From contig CAJNDS010001857.1 of the NCBI GenBank assembly GCA_905221605.1, forward strand, positions 62,001 through 126,000: a stretch of DNA of 64,000 bases, read 5' to 3'. The stretch comes from Symbiodinium natans (Eukaryota > Sar > Dinophyceae > Suessiales > Symbiodiniaceae). The notes under the pieces were generated by a model. The model searched no databases. It was not told the origin of the DNA and saw only the letters and a list, made by a program, of their open reading frames with translations. This document shows positions 43,854-53,035 of this stretch, in pieces (positions within the stretch are counted from its first letter, which is position 1; every line of letters starts with the position of its first letter). A program made the translations under genes and the position numbers.

Positions 43854-46800
43854 ATGTATATATATATATATACATATGTATATGTATACACTATGGGTTA
43901 GATACTTGCCTATAACCCTGCTCATAAGTGCCCATGAACCTTCAAGTATGGCCTAGGGCTCCGCAGGAAGGTGTCGAGAAGCTCGACGCTTGCTACCAGT
44001 TGAGCATGGACGGATACATGCGTGAATGTATGCGAATGACAATGCGAATGACAATTTATGCAACTCTTGTTTATGTGCATTTGTGTACCTGTGTATGTCG
44101 AGTCTTTTGAGAATTCTCTATATTTCCATGAAGACTCAATATGCGGCGATTCTTCTGGGATATTTTGATACCTTATACCTACTGTTTACATGGTTAGCAA
44201 TTAATATTCAATGTCTGTTGCGATTGTTTCGAGGTTTAATACTTACATTCTGCGCATTTTGTAGCTTTCGTGCTTTGGCTATAGTAACCCAGGTTTGGTG
44301 TGAGGACGATGACCGCGCCTACTCTGCGATGGATGCTCGCATCATGGGCGCCTTCCTGCTTCGGAAATTATGTTGCGCACTCAGCCGAGAATTGTGGGAA
44401 GAGCCGTTTCCAGCTGTGATTGGTTTTGGGCAGAAATAACTCGATGCTCAAGATACGAGCTCAGGGCGACTGCGCCAGTCCTAATGCTCTGCCTGGCCTC
44501 AAGGATTACAACGGTGTGCAGATTGCGGTCATTCCAAGAATTACTCTCCAGTATTGCAGCCATCCTTCATTTTCCGATGTTGTACGAGGAGTGTCGAGGG
44601 TTAATGATGTAAGACAAGGGGACTCAAGTCGCACTTTATCTATTCCAAAAGATTCAGAACAGTTTTGGGAGGCACCCCTGCAACACGCAACATACAACCA
44701 ACAAGGCTCGAGTGGTTCCAATCAGGGACCCCCATGCCCTTTTTACCCCAACCTAACCCTTTAAACTTACCCTAAACCCTAAACCCTAACAGAAAAGGAC
44801 GCCGTGGAGGCCTGCATTTTGTGGGTTTAGTAAAAACCATAGTAAGAAACGTTAAAAGCCTCGCAAACAAGGCCTCCAGCACGTCCCGCTCTCAAACCCT
44901 AAACCCTAAACCCCGTAATGGCTTGCAAGTGGAGGTCCTGACCCATGCAGAGGTGTGTCAGGTCGTAGCCTGGGCTTCCCAAGTAGGCAGAGAGGCTTGT
45001 ATGGTTTAGGGTCAGGGTTTACGGTTCAGGCTTTAGGGATAATTTACAATGAGCCCTGTCTTGGCTTACTTCCTAGAGTTTCACAAGCGAACCTGACTCC
45101 GAGCAAAAAGGGTGTACCACAAAAAAGGCCCCAGCAGCCTGTCGAGTTCTTCCGCGTCCGCCGCCGCGTGGTAACCACAGTTCCATCGGCCAGGACAACG
45201 GTCAAGGAGACCACGTTCCTGAACTCGAAGTTGGAAGGTACTGGTTTCAAACTGAGCTCCTTTGCTTACGAATTTTCGAAGATGCCCTAAACCCTAAACC
45301 CTAAACCCTAAACCCTAAAACCTTAACTTCAGGTTTGGACAAGGTGTCGTGCTGATCTGCACTTGCAATGCCCTTTGCCAACTCCGGGGGCGTCGTTTTT
45401 GTGAGAAATTGGCGCTGCAAAGGCATTCCACGCCTAATCAATTCCAACACCTAACGTAGGGGCCTGATTCCAACATCTCATGTAGGGGCATTCACTAGAA
45501 TAAAGATTTGGAGGTTATTCTAGCCTAATTGCAAAGGGACCATAAGGGAATACTATTAATAATTACTCCGAACCCTATATTACCCAGCTCAGCTAAACCC
45601 TAAACCCTAAACCCTAAAGCCTAAACCCTAAACCTTGCAAGAAACTCTGGGCCGGGTGTCTCCTTCATGGTGCCATACTTGCAGCACAGCGTGCCCGAAG
45701 ATCCTGATTTCCACAAGGACAGCGGGTTTCACCACAGGGTCCATGCACTTAAAAAGTGAGTTTAGGGTTTAGGGTTTAGGGTTTGGGGTTTGGGGTTTGG
45801 GGTTTAGGGTTTAGGGTTTTCACTTGGGCCTGAAAGGGGTTCCTAGATAATAGCCTTCAGGGTTTAGGGTTTAGGGTTTAGCGACTTCAGGTATGAAATG
45901 CGCGACGAAATAGGTTAGGGTGGCGTGCAGCCTTCCGTCACATCAGGCCATAGCTGCACTTTGCCTATTACGAGGCATTCCGAAACTATTGTCTATCCTG
46001 GCGTTCGGCACCATGTCAAAGCAAAGCTTTTACGCCCAACCCTGAACCCTGAACCCTGAACTCCAAACCCTAAACTCCCAACCCTAAACTCCAAAGCACA
46101 AGACCAAAAAATCCTTAAATGCCCCCTAAACCCGAAACCCGAAACCCTAAACCCTAAACCCTAAACCCTGAACCCTAAACCCTAAACCCCTGCACAGCAG
46201 GGCCAGGCGCCGGTGGCCGCCATCCCGCCAAGGGAGGGGTTCGAGGCCGGGTCGACCTCGCCGCAGGGTTTAGGGTTTAGGGTTTAGAGTTTCGGGTTTA
46301 GGGTTTAGGGCTTAGGGCTTAGGGTTTTGGGTTTGGGGTCTAGGGTCTAGGGTTTGGGGTTAGGGTTTGGAGTTTAGGCTTCGGAGTGTAAGGCTTTTGC
46401 GGCTATTTGGTTTAGGGCTTGGAGGTTCAGGTAGCACTAGCACAGGTTTGAGGTTCAGGGCAGGGGCCCTACAGGATTCAGGGTTTAGGGCTTAAGGTTG
46501 AGGGCTTAGGGTTTAGGTTTTAGGGTTTAGGGTCCTGGGCTCTTTTTCCTGAACCTGTGAAGGGTGTTAGGGTGTCGGCCGCCCACCTGGAAGAAGAGCC
46601 CCTCGCCCTCAAGGTAGTCGTTTAGTGCCTCTGTCAAGGTGCTTTCACTTTTCCCTAAACGCCAAACCCCAAATATCCCAAACCCTAAAACCTAAAAACA
46701 TCATGAGGTACCAGGGAGGCGGGGGGGGTGGGGGGGGGTGTTAGGGAGTGATAAGGTTCGTTTGGGACGAGACTGAAATCAAGTCGCGTCCCAGTTAGTG

Positions 46801-49800
46801 CGGGGGGGCCTCCGCACAATCCGACGATCTGGCGCTGTGGGCTTAAGAGCACTAGGATGACTAGGATCCCAAGCGTCTCAAACCCGAAGCCCTACACCCG
46901 ACTTCAGCATCAAGAGTTTGGCGTTGGGGAGTCCCAGCTGAAATCTTCGAGGGTCAAGCGACATTTAAGAGCCCCAAGAGCCCGAACACTAAACCCTGCT
47001 CGGAAGGTCATGGGTACTTGCGTGTAGGTTAAGAAGTAGGGTGACTATACGTAGCTATAAAATCTCAGTTCGCCATGAGACCCATCCCTCAACCCTAAAC
47101 CCCAGACCCCAAACCCTAAACCCTGAACCTTCAACTTCCCTCAACTGGAGATCTCTTAAACGACCTTGCCACCACTGCATGGACCGCTGACAACCCCACA
47201 GCATGTCACCCTTCAAGAGGGAGTAAAGGAGGGACCCTTTCAAGGGACCTTAAGGCTTCTTTGCTTAGGTATATAGGCCTCTATAACGTGTATGTATACA
47301 TATAAACAATAAATAAAAACTGAAAATGATATATATATATATATATATATATTATTTTTTAATTATATATATATATATATATGCGGGTTACATAGGGTTT
47401 AGGGTTTAGGGTTTAAGGGTCTCTTTTAGGGGTCCCTCCCTATACCCCTTAAACCCGGCCTCCTTCTTGATCCCCGCCTGCACGTGAACTTGGAGTTCGT
47501 CCTCCCAGGTTCAGGGTGGAGGGTTTGGGGTTTGGGGTTTAGGGTTTAGGGTTTAGGGTGTGTTAGGAGCTTGGGTGGCATGGAGGCTTTCGGGCTTTGG
47601 GGGTTTGGGATTTCGGACACGGGACGATCGTTTCGGGCTTTAGGGTTGTGGGGTCTTGGCATTCGGGGCTTCTAAGGTTACGAAGTTCAGGCACTTGGGG
47701 GTTTTGGCGCTTAGGCTCTATGGCTGAGTTTCATGCTATCATGCAAGCTCCTAGTAGTCCTAAACCCTAAACCCTAAACCCTAAACCCTAAACCCTATGG
47801 CGAAGCTCCGAGCAATGCGGAGCAGATGGTCTTTCGATGTTCTCATGCGTCCCGAGGCTCTGCCCCAGCTGCAATGAACAAGGTTTAGGGTTTAGGGTTT
47901 AGAGTTTAGGGTTTAGGGTTTAGGGTTTAGGGTGCCTTCCATTCGGTCAGACAAGCGGGCATGTTTGTAGGGACGGGCCAAGCCCAAACAACTTCCGTCA
48001 CGTGATGATGCACTCAGGCTTGCTATGTGCCTCAAAGGCCGTGGTGTTAGTCCTTCCAATCGGGTGTCCCTAAACCCTAAACCCTAAACCCTAAACCCTA
48101 AACCCTAAACCCTAAACCCTAAACCCTAAACCCTAAACCCTAAACCCAGAATCCTAAACCCCTGTAGAGTACCGGGAAAGGAATCTATCAGCCCCCGCCT
48201 GGTAGAGCTTCAGGACTTTGTTCATCTTAGACCTTCAGTGCAAGGAGGAACAGGGAACTGCCACAGGCCTTCGTATCTAAAGCGTCCTCTCACTTGCTAG
48301 TTCTTGACCGGGAACGAAGAAACATACAGAATCCCTTAAAAGTTATAGAAGGTACCTGAGCCAAGGGTACCACCTTAGCAGTCCCGGGTACAGTCCCATG
48401 ACTAGATTTTGATCCCTAAGTGAGGGTTGAGGGTTTAGGGTTTAAGGCTCCTGTTTGGGTATCCTATGATTTAAAACGGAGCTTTGTAGTATAGGAGACC
48501 CAAAGAGGGAACCCTTCATGGACAGAATCCCCTGTGTGCAGCTTGAGTCACAGGTCGAGGGATACTCCCCCACCGATGGGGATTGCACCACCCTGCCAGC
48601 AGGGATTCGGGCTTGGTATCCCCCTCAAGTTTGAGGAGTCCCCCTTGCTGATTGCCCACATCCCCCTCGGAAACCGCAAGCGTGTCTGGCTTCACGGTAT
48701 GCACCCTGAACTCCAAGCCCTAAACCCTCAAGGCCGAAGGCTGCGAGCTCCGAAGGTTTGTGAGGGTGTGGGGTTGACGACCCGCAACCCTGAACCCAGA
48801 ACCCCCCTTAAACGGAGTTTCAAGAACAGGGTACTATAGGGAGTTTACGAAAATAGGGGGCGCCTAAGATAGACCCCCGCACCTCGAGGCCGGTCCTCGC
48901 ACCGCACGGCGTCACAGGCACCCGATGCTTGTTGCCTAGGGCTCAGGAGCACGAGGATTAGGTAGGGTTGAGGGTTTGGGGTTTGGGGTTTGGGGTTTGG
49001 GGTTTGGGGTTTGGGGTTTGGGGTTTGGGGTTTGAGGTTGAGGGTTTGGGGTTTGGGGTTTGGGGTTTGAGGTTGAGGGTTTGGGGTTTGGGGTTTGGGG
49101 TTTGGGGTTTGGGGTTTGGGGTTTGGGGTTTGGGGGTGGGGTTTGGGGTTTAATGCTGCTTAGGGTTTAGGGATTTTGGGGTTACCAAAGACCCACCCCC
49201 TTGAGAAATGCTTACACGCCTGCTCGCTTCAGCTCGCTTCAAGCATGCTAAGCCCACCCAGGCAAGACTGTTGCTGACACTCTTAGAAATAGTAGGCCGT
49301 TGTGTGTTGTCGTTCTCTCTGTCTTCTTGTTCCTGTGCCCGCCCACTTCACTTGTTGGCAAAAAGAAGATCAACAGGTAGTAGGGCGAAAGCCCCCTAAA
49401 ACCCTAAACCCTAAACCCGAAACCCTAAAACCTAAACAGCAGAAGCCAAACTGCAGATGCGCATGATGCTGCTGATCATCTCCGTGGATCGCGGGTAGAT
49501 CACCTGGCCATCTTGAGGGGGCCACCCCCGCCACCGCCAAACCTCCAAAAATTAGGGTTCCGGGTTTAGGGTTTAGGGTTTAGGGTAGGGTCTAGGATTT
49601 TGGGTCTAGGGTCTAGGATTTTGGGTTTAGGGTTTAGGGTTTATGGCCCCCCCACCCCCACCCCCCCCCCCCCAAACCTCCAAGAGCTACCGTACCCCAC
49701 CCAAGCAGCAGGGACGATGGAATCTGGGAGGCGCCCGAACCCTAGACCCTCAATCCTTTCCAGTGCCCACATACACCCTGTGCCCCGCGCACGCTAGAAG

Positions 49801-51950
49801 GGCTTCACGTTCTTAAAGCCCAGCCCTTCTTCAGGATTTGGACCCCTTCCACATCAAGAGCTTTCGAGCTTCAAGAGTTTGGGCTCCTTGCTTCGGGTTT
49901 TGGGATTTACAGAGTTTATAGGATTAAGGGCCATGGAGGCTGATGGGTACTGAGAAGTGGGATTCTAAGTAGGGGAATTGTAAGCATCAATTCACTTTCC
50001 CCGCCCCTCCCACCCCCCCCCGGCGCTCACCCGAGCTGCACCCGAACACTCTTCTTAAGGGGTAGATGCCTAAGTAGCCCCGAAATAACTCCGAAACAGC
50101 CCCTAAGGCCCCTTTGTAAGGGTCCCTCCTTTAGTCCCTTGATCTTCCCCAGGCGTGCCATCTCTGGCGGGCAGGGGAGATGATGAGAGTGGTCCTTCAC
50201 GACAGGGTTTTAGGGTTTAGGGTTTAGGGTTTCGGGTTTGTGGTTTGGGGTTTAGGTTCTTTGGGTCGCGCGAAGGGGCAGGTGTCACTGCCGCGAGCCA
50301 AAGTAAGAGCCCTCAAACCCCTAAACCTCTAAACCCCTCAACCCCTCAACCCCTCAACCCCTCAACCCCTCAACCCCTAAACCCCTAAACCCTAAACCCC
50401 ACACCCTAATCCCTAAACCCGAATTCAGAACTCCGAAACCTGAATCCATAGCTCAACAACCCTGGACCTCAAACCTTGCCAAGCTTGCAGAGAGAGACTG
50501 AGGGTGGAGAGTTTGGGGATCAGGGTGCAGGGCTTTCTGTGGGGTAAGACCCTAAACCCTAAACCCTAAACCCTAAACCCTAAACCCTAAACCCTGGCGT
50601 TTTAGGATTCCTGCCATACCCCACTAAACACTGATAGTTCGACGCCGGACAAAGAAACCCAAGCCCTCACTCTGGATTTCGCAAGTGGCAGTTCCGGAAG
50701 TTGGTTCGGTTCCGTGCGCAGCTATCTCGCAAGTGGACAAATAGACTCAACCCAGCAGATCAGCCAGCAAGTTCTTGACTTTCGGGCGCTCCTAAACAAG
50801 GGTTTCGGGTTTAGGCCCTGAACCCTAACCCCTAAACCCTAAACCCGAAACCCTTAAAGTTTCCTGGGAGTGCTTCTCCAACTCTGCGCCCGTGGTGAAG
50901 GCATTCTCCGCCCCCACGCAAGCGACCTCAGCAGGTGAAGGGTTTAGGGTTTAGGGTTTAGGGTTTAGGGTTTAGGGTTTAGGGTTTAGGGTCCAAACCC
51001 TAAACCCCAAACCCGAAACCTCCAAGCCCTAGATCCCAAAACCTTGAAAACTACACCCCAAACCGTAAAACCTAAGCCTATTTCGGAGCCCTAGCCCAGG
51101 ATTCCAAACAACAGCCCTCGATCGGAACCTGAGACCCTAAAGCCCATCTCCGGGGCCCCAAAAAAACACCCGCAGGTATAGGGTTTAGGGTTTAGGGTTT
51201 AGGGTTTAGGGTTTAGGGTTTCGGGTTTAGGGCTTTAAATAAGCCTGCGGGGGGCTTCGGGATTCAGGGTTGAGGGCTTAGGGTTTTGGGTTGAGGTTGC
51301 GCATGATTCTGGACTTATAGGGCTTTGGGCTCGGGCCCTTAAGCGATGGGTTTGTGCCCTCAAGGGCCCCAATACCTTAAAGCGTGGAACCTCAACCCCT
51401 GAACCTTTCATCCCAATCGCTGAACCCTTGAAGCCAAAACCCTATAAACCCTATAAACCCTATAAACCCTATAAACCCTATAAACCCCATAAACCCCATA
51501 AACCCTATAAACCCCATAAACCCCATAAACCCTTCTAACCCTACAAACCCCATAAACCCTAAAAACCCTTTAAACCCCATAAACCCTAAAAACCCTTTTA
51601 CCCCCATAAACCCTATAAACCCTGTACCCGGAAACCCTAAAAACCCTGTAAACCCTAGAAGCCCTATAAACCCTACAAACCCTAAAACCCTAAAAACCCC
51701 AAAAACCCTGAAACCCTAAAAACCCTAAAAACCCTAAAACCCCAAACAAACCCTAACAAAAACTGAAAACCCTACAAACCCTAAAAACCCTAAAGCCCTA
51801 AAAAAACCTAGAAACCCTAAAAACCCTACAAACCCGAAAACCCTACAAACCCTACAAACCCGAAACCCACTTGAGGCGAGCGGCCAGGAGGCCGGCTACG
51901 TGCGGCGTGAGGCTCCGGTGCCCTTCTAAGGACTGCCGCACTGATGCCTC
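34206..51950 (-). CDS. D-lactate dehydrogenase-like FAD-linked oxidase, 23-exon gene
   Basis: This gene encodes a probable flavoprotein of the LDHD/Dld family, which in other eukaryotes oxidises D-lactate and related D-2-hydroxyacids in mitochondria. Exons in transcript order are listed separately and total 1422 nt, exactly 474 codons; the human enzyme is about 500 residues. Order of family landmarks: VIYPRST, VPVTPCGARTGLE, VSLD-SKMNKVL, VQAG, GLFFQVDP, SLGGMAAT, KYGTMK, RKNST-GYDLT, RVELLN, PTLFLQVH, GHAADGNFH and SGEHGVGMGK. The N-terminal half is the PCMH-type FAD-binding domain and the C-terminal half the FAD-oxidase C domain. Of 22 introns, 8 start GT, 10 GC and 4 GA; 22 of 23 exons begin with G after AG. 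The start codon (probably with a targeting peptide, upstream of 51950) and the stop codon were not found. Family identity is strong; the substrate is inferred. Confidence 0.85.
34523..34604 (-). CDS. LDHD-like exon 22
   Basis: Encodes ..RALAHGGVVSGEHGV, the C-terminal GG..(S/T)GEHG(V/I)G signature. The acceptor is AAG|T, the only one here not followed by G. The donor is GC (GCACCC). Confidence 0.85.
35553..35608 (+). repeat. (CCCTAAG)n variant array
   Basis: Eight units of CCCTAAG, giving GCTTAGGG on the transcribed sense. Confidence 0.9.
35697..35822 (+). mobile_element. MITE-A copy
   Basis: TTGGAGGTTCAGGGG ... GCCCATGAACCTCCAAG. It lies in the intron between LDHD-like exons 21 and 22. Confidence 0.8.
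35934..36024 (+). mobile_element. MITE-E copy with target duplication GTACT
   Basis: CTACTATTTGCTTAAGAAGCC ... GGTTCTTAAGCAACCAGTA, flanked by GTACT at 35929-35933 and 36025-36029. It lies within the intron between LDHD-like exons 21 and 22. Confidence 0.8.
36559..36654 (-). CDS. LDHD-like exon 21, metal/substrate site
   Basis: 32 codons with NIFGHAADGNFHCVVLFDHG. This is the diagnostic GH-x-x-DGN-x-H motif of the FAD-oxidase C domain (usually GHVGDGNFH). The donor is GTGCGA. CCCTAAA lies left and TTTAGGG right. Confidence 0.9.
37828..37929 (+). mobile_element. MITE-A copy supplying a donor site
   Basis: The right terminus CACCCATGAACCTCCAAG, read on the minus strand, gives TTGGAG|GTTCATGG. 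This is the donor used to join LDHD-like exons 20 and 21. Confidence 0.7.
37922..38071 (-). CDS. LDHD-like exon 20
   Basis: 50 codons; KDVRMPLGATPSL fits the family TDV.VP.S.L. It ends GPDLE with the donor GTTCATGG, which lies inside the terminal repeat of a MITE-A copy. Phase 0 joins it to exon 21 as DLE-ETGVRF. Confidence 0.7.
38507..38609 (+). mobile_element. MITE-B copy
   Basis: TTGGGATGTTCCCCCTTA ... AAGGGGGAACGTCCCGA. Same family as 22778-22876. Confidence 0.85.
38750..38817 (-). CDS. LDHD-like exon 19
   Basis: Encodes GRSFVLATGKEEQQQLWDLR and three more residues, matching GG.DF.(W/F)A...EER..LW.AR. Phase 0 out. The donor is GTTTTG. Confidence 0.9.
39150..39186 (-). CDS. LDHD-like exon 18
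   Basis: Encodes ELESAKAIAESE plus one base, matching ...AI(A/V)...GG. The donor is GC from a variant telomere unit, G|GCTTAGGG. It joins in phase to exon 19 to give SEGGRSF. Confidence 0.85.
39964..40017 (-). CDS. LDHD-like exon 17
   Basis: 18 codons, VPTLFLQVHATSAPLAAQ, matching APTLFLEFHG. The acceptor is TTCAG|G and the donor is GA (GATGGA). Phase 0 to 0. Confidence 0.9.
40987..41058 (-). CDS. LDHD-like exon 16
   Basis: 24 codons with AQLGLSRVELLNAQSILSL, matching RIE(L/F)LD....AVN. The acceptor is GAG|G and the donor is GA (GAAGAG). Telomere-type arrays lie on both sides. Confidence 0.8.
41444..41553 (+). mobile_element. MITE-A copy
   Basis: Ends in GCCCGTGAACCTCCAAG with a weaker left arm. 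It lies just downstream of LDHD-like exon 15. Confidence 0.75.
41573..41605 (-). CDS. LDHD-like exon 15
   Basis: 11 codons, ACSRAVVKLKQ, matching A..AV..IR. Phase 0 to 0 with a GC donor (GCTTGG). A later GT at 41547, inside a MITE-A terminus, is possible but spoils the alignment. Confidence 0.7.
42464..42524 (-). CDS. LDHD-like exon 14
   Basis: Encodes KVTPQPSGETSLRVSFDSLQ, matching the family L-x-P-x-PE...F.S stretch at the start of the C-terminal domain. The donor is GC (GCGGCC), with CCCTAAA left and TTTAGGG right. Confidence 0.85.
42597..42788 (+). repeat. GAATGAGG minisatellite in a MITE-D arm
   Basis: About 23 perfect copies of the 8-mer GAATGAGG. The flanks (ATAATCCCTCAAAGGGG, TAGGGCCCT) are those of MITE-D, whose terminus contains GAATGAGGG once. 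The array is therefore an expansion of that arm. Confidence 0.85.
43666..43707 (-). CDS. Optional 42-nt exon between LDHD-like exons 13 and 14
   Basis: The frame EQEGTLAVPWRSR fits in phase between exons 13 and 14 (two bases in, two bases over). It contains the EGTLAV string missing from exon 13. The donor is GTTTAGG and the acceptor is AG|A. It may be a cassette exon or chance. Confidence 0.35.
43820..43885 (+). repeat. (AT)n microsatellite
   Basis: Two TA runs separated by a short spacer, inside a MITE-A pair. Confidence 0.9.
43990..44760. other. AT-richer insert inside an LDHD-like intron
   Basis: Less GC-rich than its surroundings and free of telomere tracts. Open frames exist on both strands (for example + 44026-44439). 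None is convincing. It may be an old inserted element. Confidence 0.35.
44912..44969 (-). CDS. LDHD-like exon 13
   Basis: Encodes YDLTHLCMGQDLHLQAIT. It aligns with GYDLT.LF.GSEGTLG.IT, but the usually invariant SEGT is QDLH. The donor is made by the telomere repeat itself, GG|GTTTAGGG. A phase-neutral optional exon at 43666-43707 may follow. Confidence 0.85.
45139..45218 (-). CDS. LDHD-like exon 12
   Basis: Encodes NVVSLTVVLADGTVV followed by RKNST, matching ENV.L.VVL.DG...(R)K...G. The final G and the next exon make the Gly of GYDLT. The donor is GC (GCTGCT). Confidence 0.9.
45661..45703 (-). CDS. LDHD-like exon 11, FAD site
   Basis: Encodes SSGTLCCKYGTMK (family ASGTNAVRYGTMR). It joins in phase to exon 10 (GGMAATG) and to exon 12. 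The donor is GA (GACACC). Confidence 0.9.
46211..46256 (-). CDS. LDHD-like exon 10, FAD site
   Basis: Encodes VDPASNPSLGGMAAT, the highly conserved VDPG..A..GGM.AT signature. Phase 0 in, one base over. The donor is GC (GCGCCT). CCCTAAA lies to the left and TTTAGGG to the right on the + strand. Confidence 0.9.
46587..46628 (-). CDS. LDHD-like exon 9
   Basis: 14 codons, ALNDYLEGEGLFFQ, matching LN-x-x-L...GLFFP. Phase 0 to 0. The donor is GTGGGC. Confidence 0.85.
47328..47384 (+). repeat. (AT)n microsatellite
   Basis: Two TA runs around a short T/A spacer, in the intron before LDHD-like exon 8. Confidence 0.9.
47460..47501 (-). CDS. LDHD-like exon 8
   Basis: 14 codons, DELQVHVQAGIKKE, matching the family D-x-x-V-x-VQAGV. 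Phase 0 to 0. The donor is GC (GCCGGG). Confidence 0.8.
48199..48232 (-). CDS. LDHD-like exon 7
   Basis: 34 nt encoding SKMNKVLKLYQ, the S-x-MN-x-VL motif. The leading G completes the Leu codon from exon 6. The donor is GC (GCGGGG). Confidence 0.8.
48552..48592 (-). CDS. LDHD-like exon 6
   Basis: Encodes GGAIPIGGGVSLD, matching the conserved GG...P..GGVxLDL. It ends two bases into the next codon, which exon 7 completes to Leu. The donor is GTGACT. Confidence 0.8.
48883..48935 (-). CDS. LDHD-like exon 5, FAD pyrophosphate loop
   Basis: Encodes NKHRVPVTPCGARTGLE, the family VPV-x-P-x-GxGTxLEG loop that binds the FAD pyrophosphate. The second glycine of GAGT is replaced by arginine here. The first two bases complete a codon from exon 4. 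The donor is GT (GTGCGG). Confidence 0.85.
48966..49150 (+). repeat. (TTTGGGG)n array
   Basis: About 20 units of TTTGGGG with periodic TTTGAGG or TTGAGGG interruptions. This is a homogenised variant of the telomere-type unit, next to LDHD-like exon 5. Confidence 0.9.
49455..49503 (-). CDS. LDHD-like exon 4
   Basis: Encodes VIYPRSTEMISSIMRI, the first strand and helix of the PCMH FAD-binding domain (VVxPxSxEEV). It ends one base into a codon. The donor is GC (GCAGTT). Confidence 0.85.
50159..50194 (-). CDS. LDHD-like exon 3
   Basis: 12 codons, DHSHHLPCPPEM, equivalent to the family DHS-x-H-x-PD segment before the FAD-binding strand. Phase 0 to 0. The donor is GC (GCACGC). Confidence 0.75.
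50864..50926 (-). CDS. LDHD-like exon 2
   Basis: 21 codons including VACVGAENAFTTGAELEKHS, the usual VG-x-N-x-x-T-D region of this family. Phase 0 to 0. The donor is GA (GAAACT). TTTAGGG lies on the upstream side and CCCTAAA on the downstream side, as read on the + strand. Confidence 0.75.
51425..51870 (+). repeat. CCCTATAAA / CCCTAAAAA degenerate array
   Basis: Units of CCCTATAAA, CCCCATAAA and CCCTAAAAA fill the intron after LDHD-like exon 1. This is a distinctive 9-bp derivative. Confidence 0.9.
51867..51950 (-). CDS. LDHD-like exon 1 of those found
   Basis: 28 codons, phase 0 at both ends, ending in LLAARLKW. The acceptor is CAG|GAG and the donor is GTTTCGG, directly in a degenerate telomere-type array. 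It matches the helical start of the family before the VG-E-N stretch. Earlier exons (start codon, transit peptide) are not identified. Confidence 0.6.
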
Positions 51951-52385
51951 CTGCGCGTCTGGGCGTGGGGTGTAGGGTGTAGGGGTGTAGGGTTTGGGGT
52001 TTGGGGTTTGGGGTTTAGGGTTTAGGGTTTAGGGTTAGGGTTTAGGGTTTAGGGTTTAGGGGCTAAGGGTTTAGGGTTTCAGGCTTTGGGTTCAGGACTG
52101 CTGTTCAGGGTTAAGAGCTTAGGGTTGTACTCAAAGCCTCCTAGAAACTTGCTGCAAAACTTGGACCCTTTTGCCAAGGAGTTAGGGTCGGAGAAGGCCG
52201 TGCCTCCTGCGCTCAACAGGCTTCAGGGTTTCGGGTTTATAGGGTTCATAAGGGTTTATAGGGTTTATAGGGCTTATAGGGCGTATAGGGTTTATAGGGT
52301 TTATAGCAGTTCCCTCGCATCGCTGCGAAAATAAAGACTGGATAAGTAACCCCCCCCCACCCCATTCAAGTTAAACTATAACGTT

Positions 52386-52477
52386 TACTTGAAGGTTCAT
52401 GGGTACTTACAAGCGGGGATATGAGGTAACTATACACTCTTAACCTTACCTTTAACTGCCCATGAACCTTCAAGTTT
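52386..52477 (+). mobile_element. MITE-A copy
   Basis: ACTTGAAGGTTCATGGG at one end and CCCATGAACCTTCAAGT at the other, an exact 17-bp inverted repeat; 92 bp. Confidence 0.85.
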
Positions 52478-52809
52478 TGGGGCTTAGGCCCCCTAAACCC
52501 TAAACCCTAAACCCTAAACCCTAAACCCTAAACCCTGAACCCTAAACCCTAAACCCTAAACCCTTCTTCCGCAGCTCCTCAAGACTCCCAAGGTGCCTGG
52601 CGGGGCACCAAGGTGCCTTCACATGGCGGAAAGGTCAAACCTGGCTCCAACATGCCCCCCCCACCAAGCCCTAAACCCTAAACTGTAAACCCAAAACCCT
52701 AACAGCTGAAACCCTAAACCCTAAACCCTAAACCCTTAACCCTAAACCCTAAACCCTAAACCCTCGACCTGTAATCTTAACACTTTCTATGCCCCAAACG
52801 GCCCTGAAC

Positions 52810-52890
52810 CCAGGAGTCCTCTGTGAAGCCCGCTTGAATCTGCCGGGCGAGCACGTCGATTCGCTGGCGCTCCATGAGACCAAGCACGTG
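52810..52890 (-). CDS. Unassigned 27-codon exon between alveolin-1 and the LDHD-like gene
   Basis: HVLGLMERQRIDVLARQIQA followed by GFTEDSW, phase 0 to 0. The acceptor is GTCAG|C and the donor is GTTCAGGG. It looks like real coding sequence and could be the alveolin-1 C-terminus or the start of the enzyme. Confidence 0.4.
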
Positions 52891-52932
52891 CTGACACGTG
52901 GACTAAGCAGAAGTTTAGATTGAAGTTGCAAC

Positions 52933-53035
52933 CCTACTTGAAGGTTTATGGGCAGTTCTAAGTAGGGTTATAAGAACCCAAATAGGGTTATCAGTATAGT
53001 TACCCTACTTATATCCCTACTTACTACCCACCCCA
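52933..53035 (+). mobile_element. MITE-A diverged copy
   Basis: ACTTGAAGGTTTATGGGCAG at the left, then the standard AGGGTTATAAG core. The right arm is eroded. Confidence 0.7.

Noticed and set aside
47794-47868. Island ending SKDHLLRIARSFAIG, at first taken as an FAD-domain exon
   Set aside because: Lies between exons 7 and 8, whose direct join LKLYQ-DELQVHVQAG is the conserved sequence.
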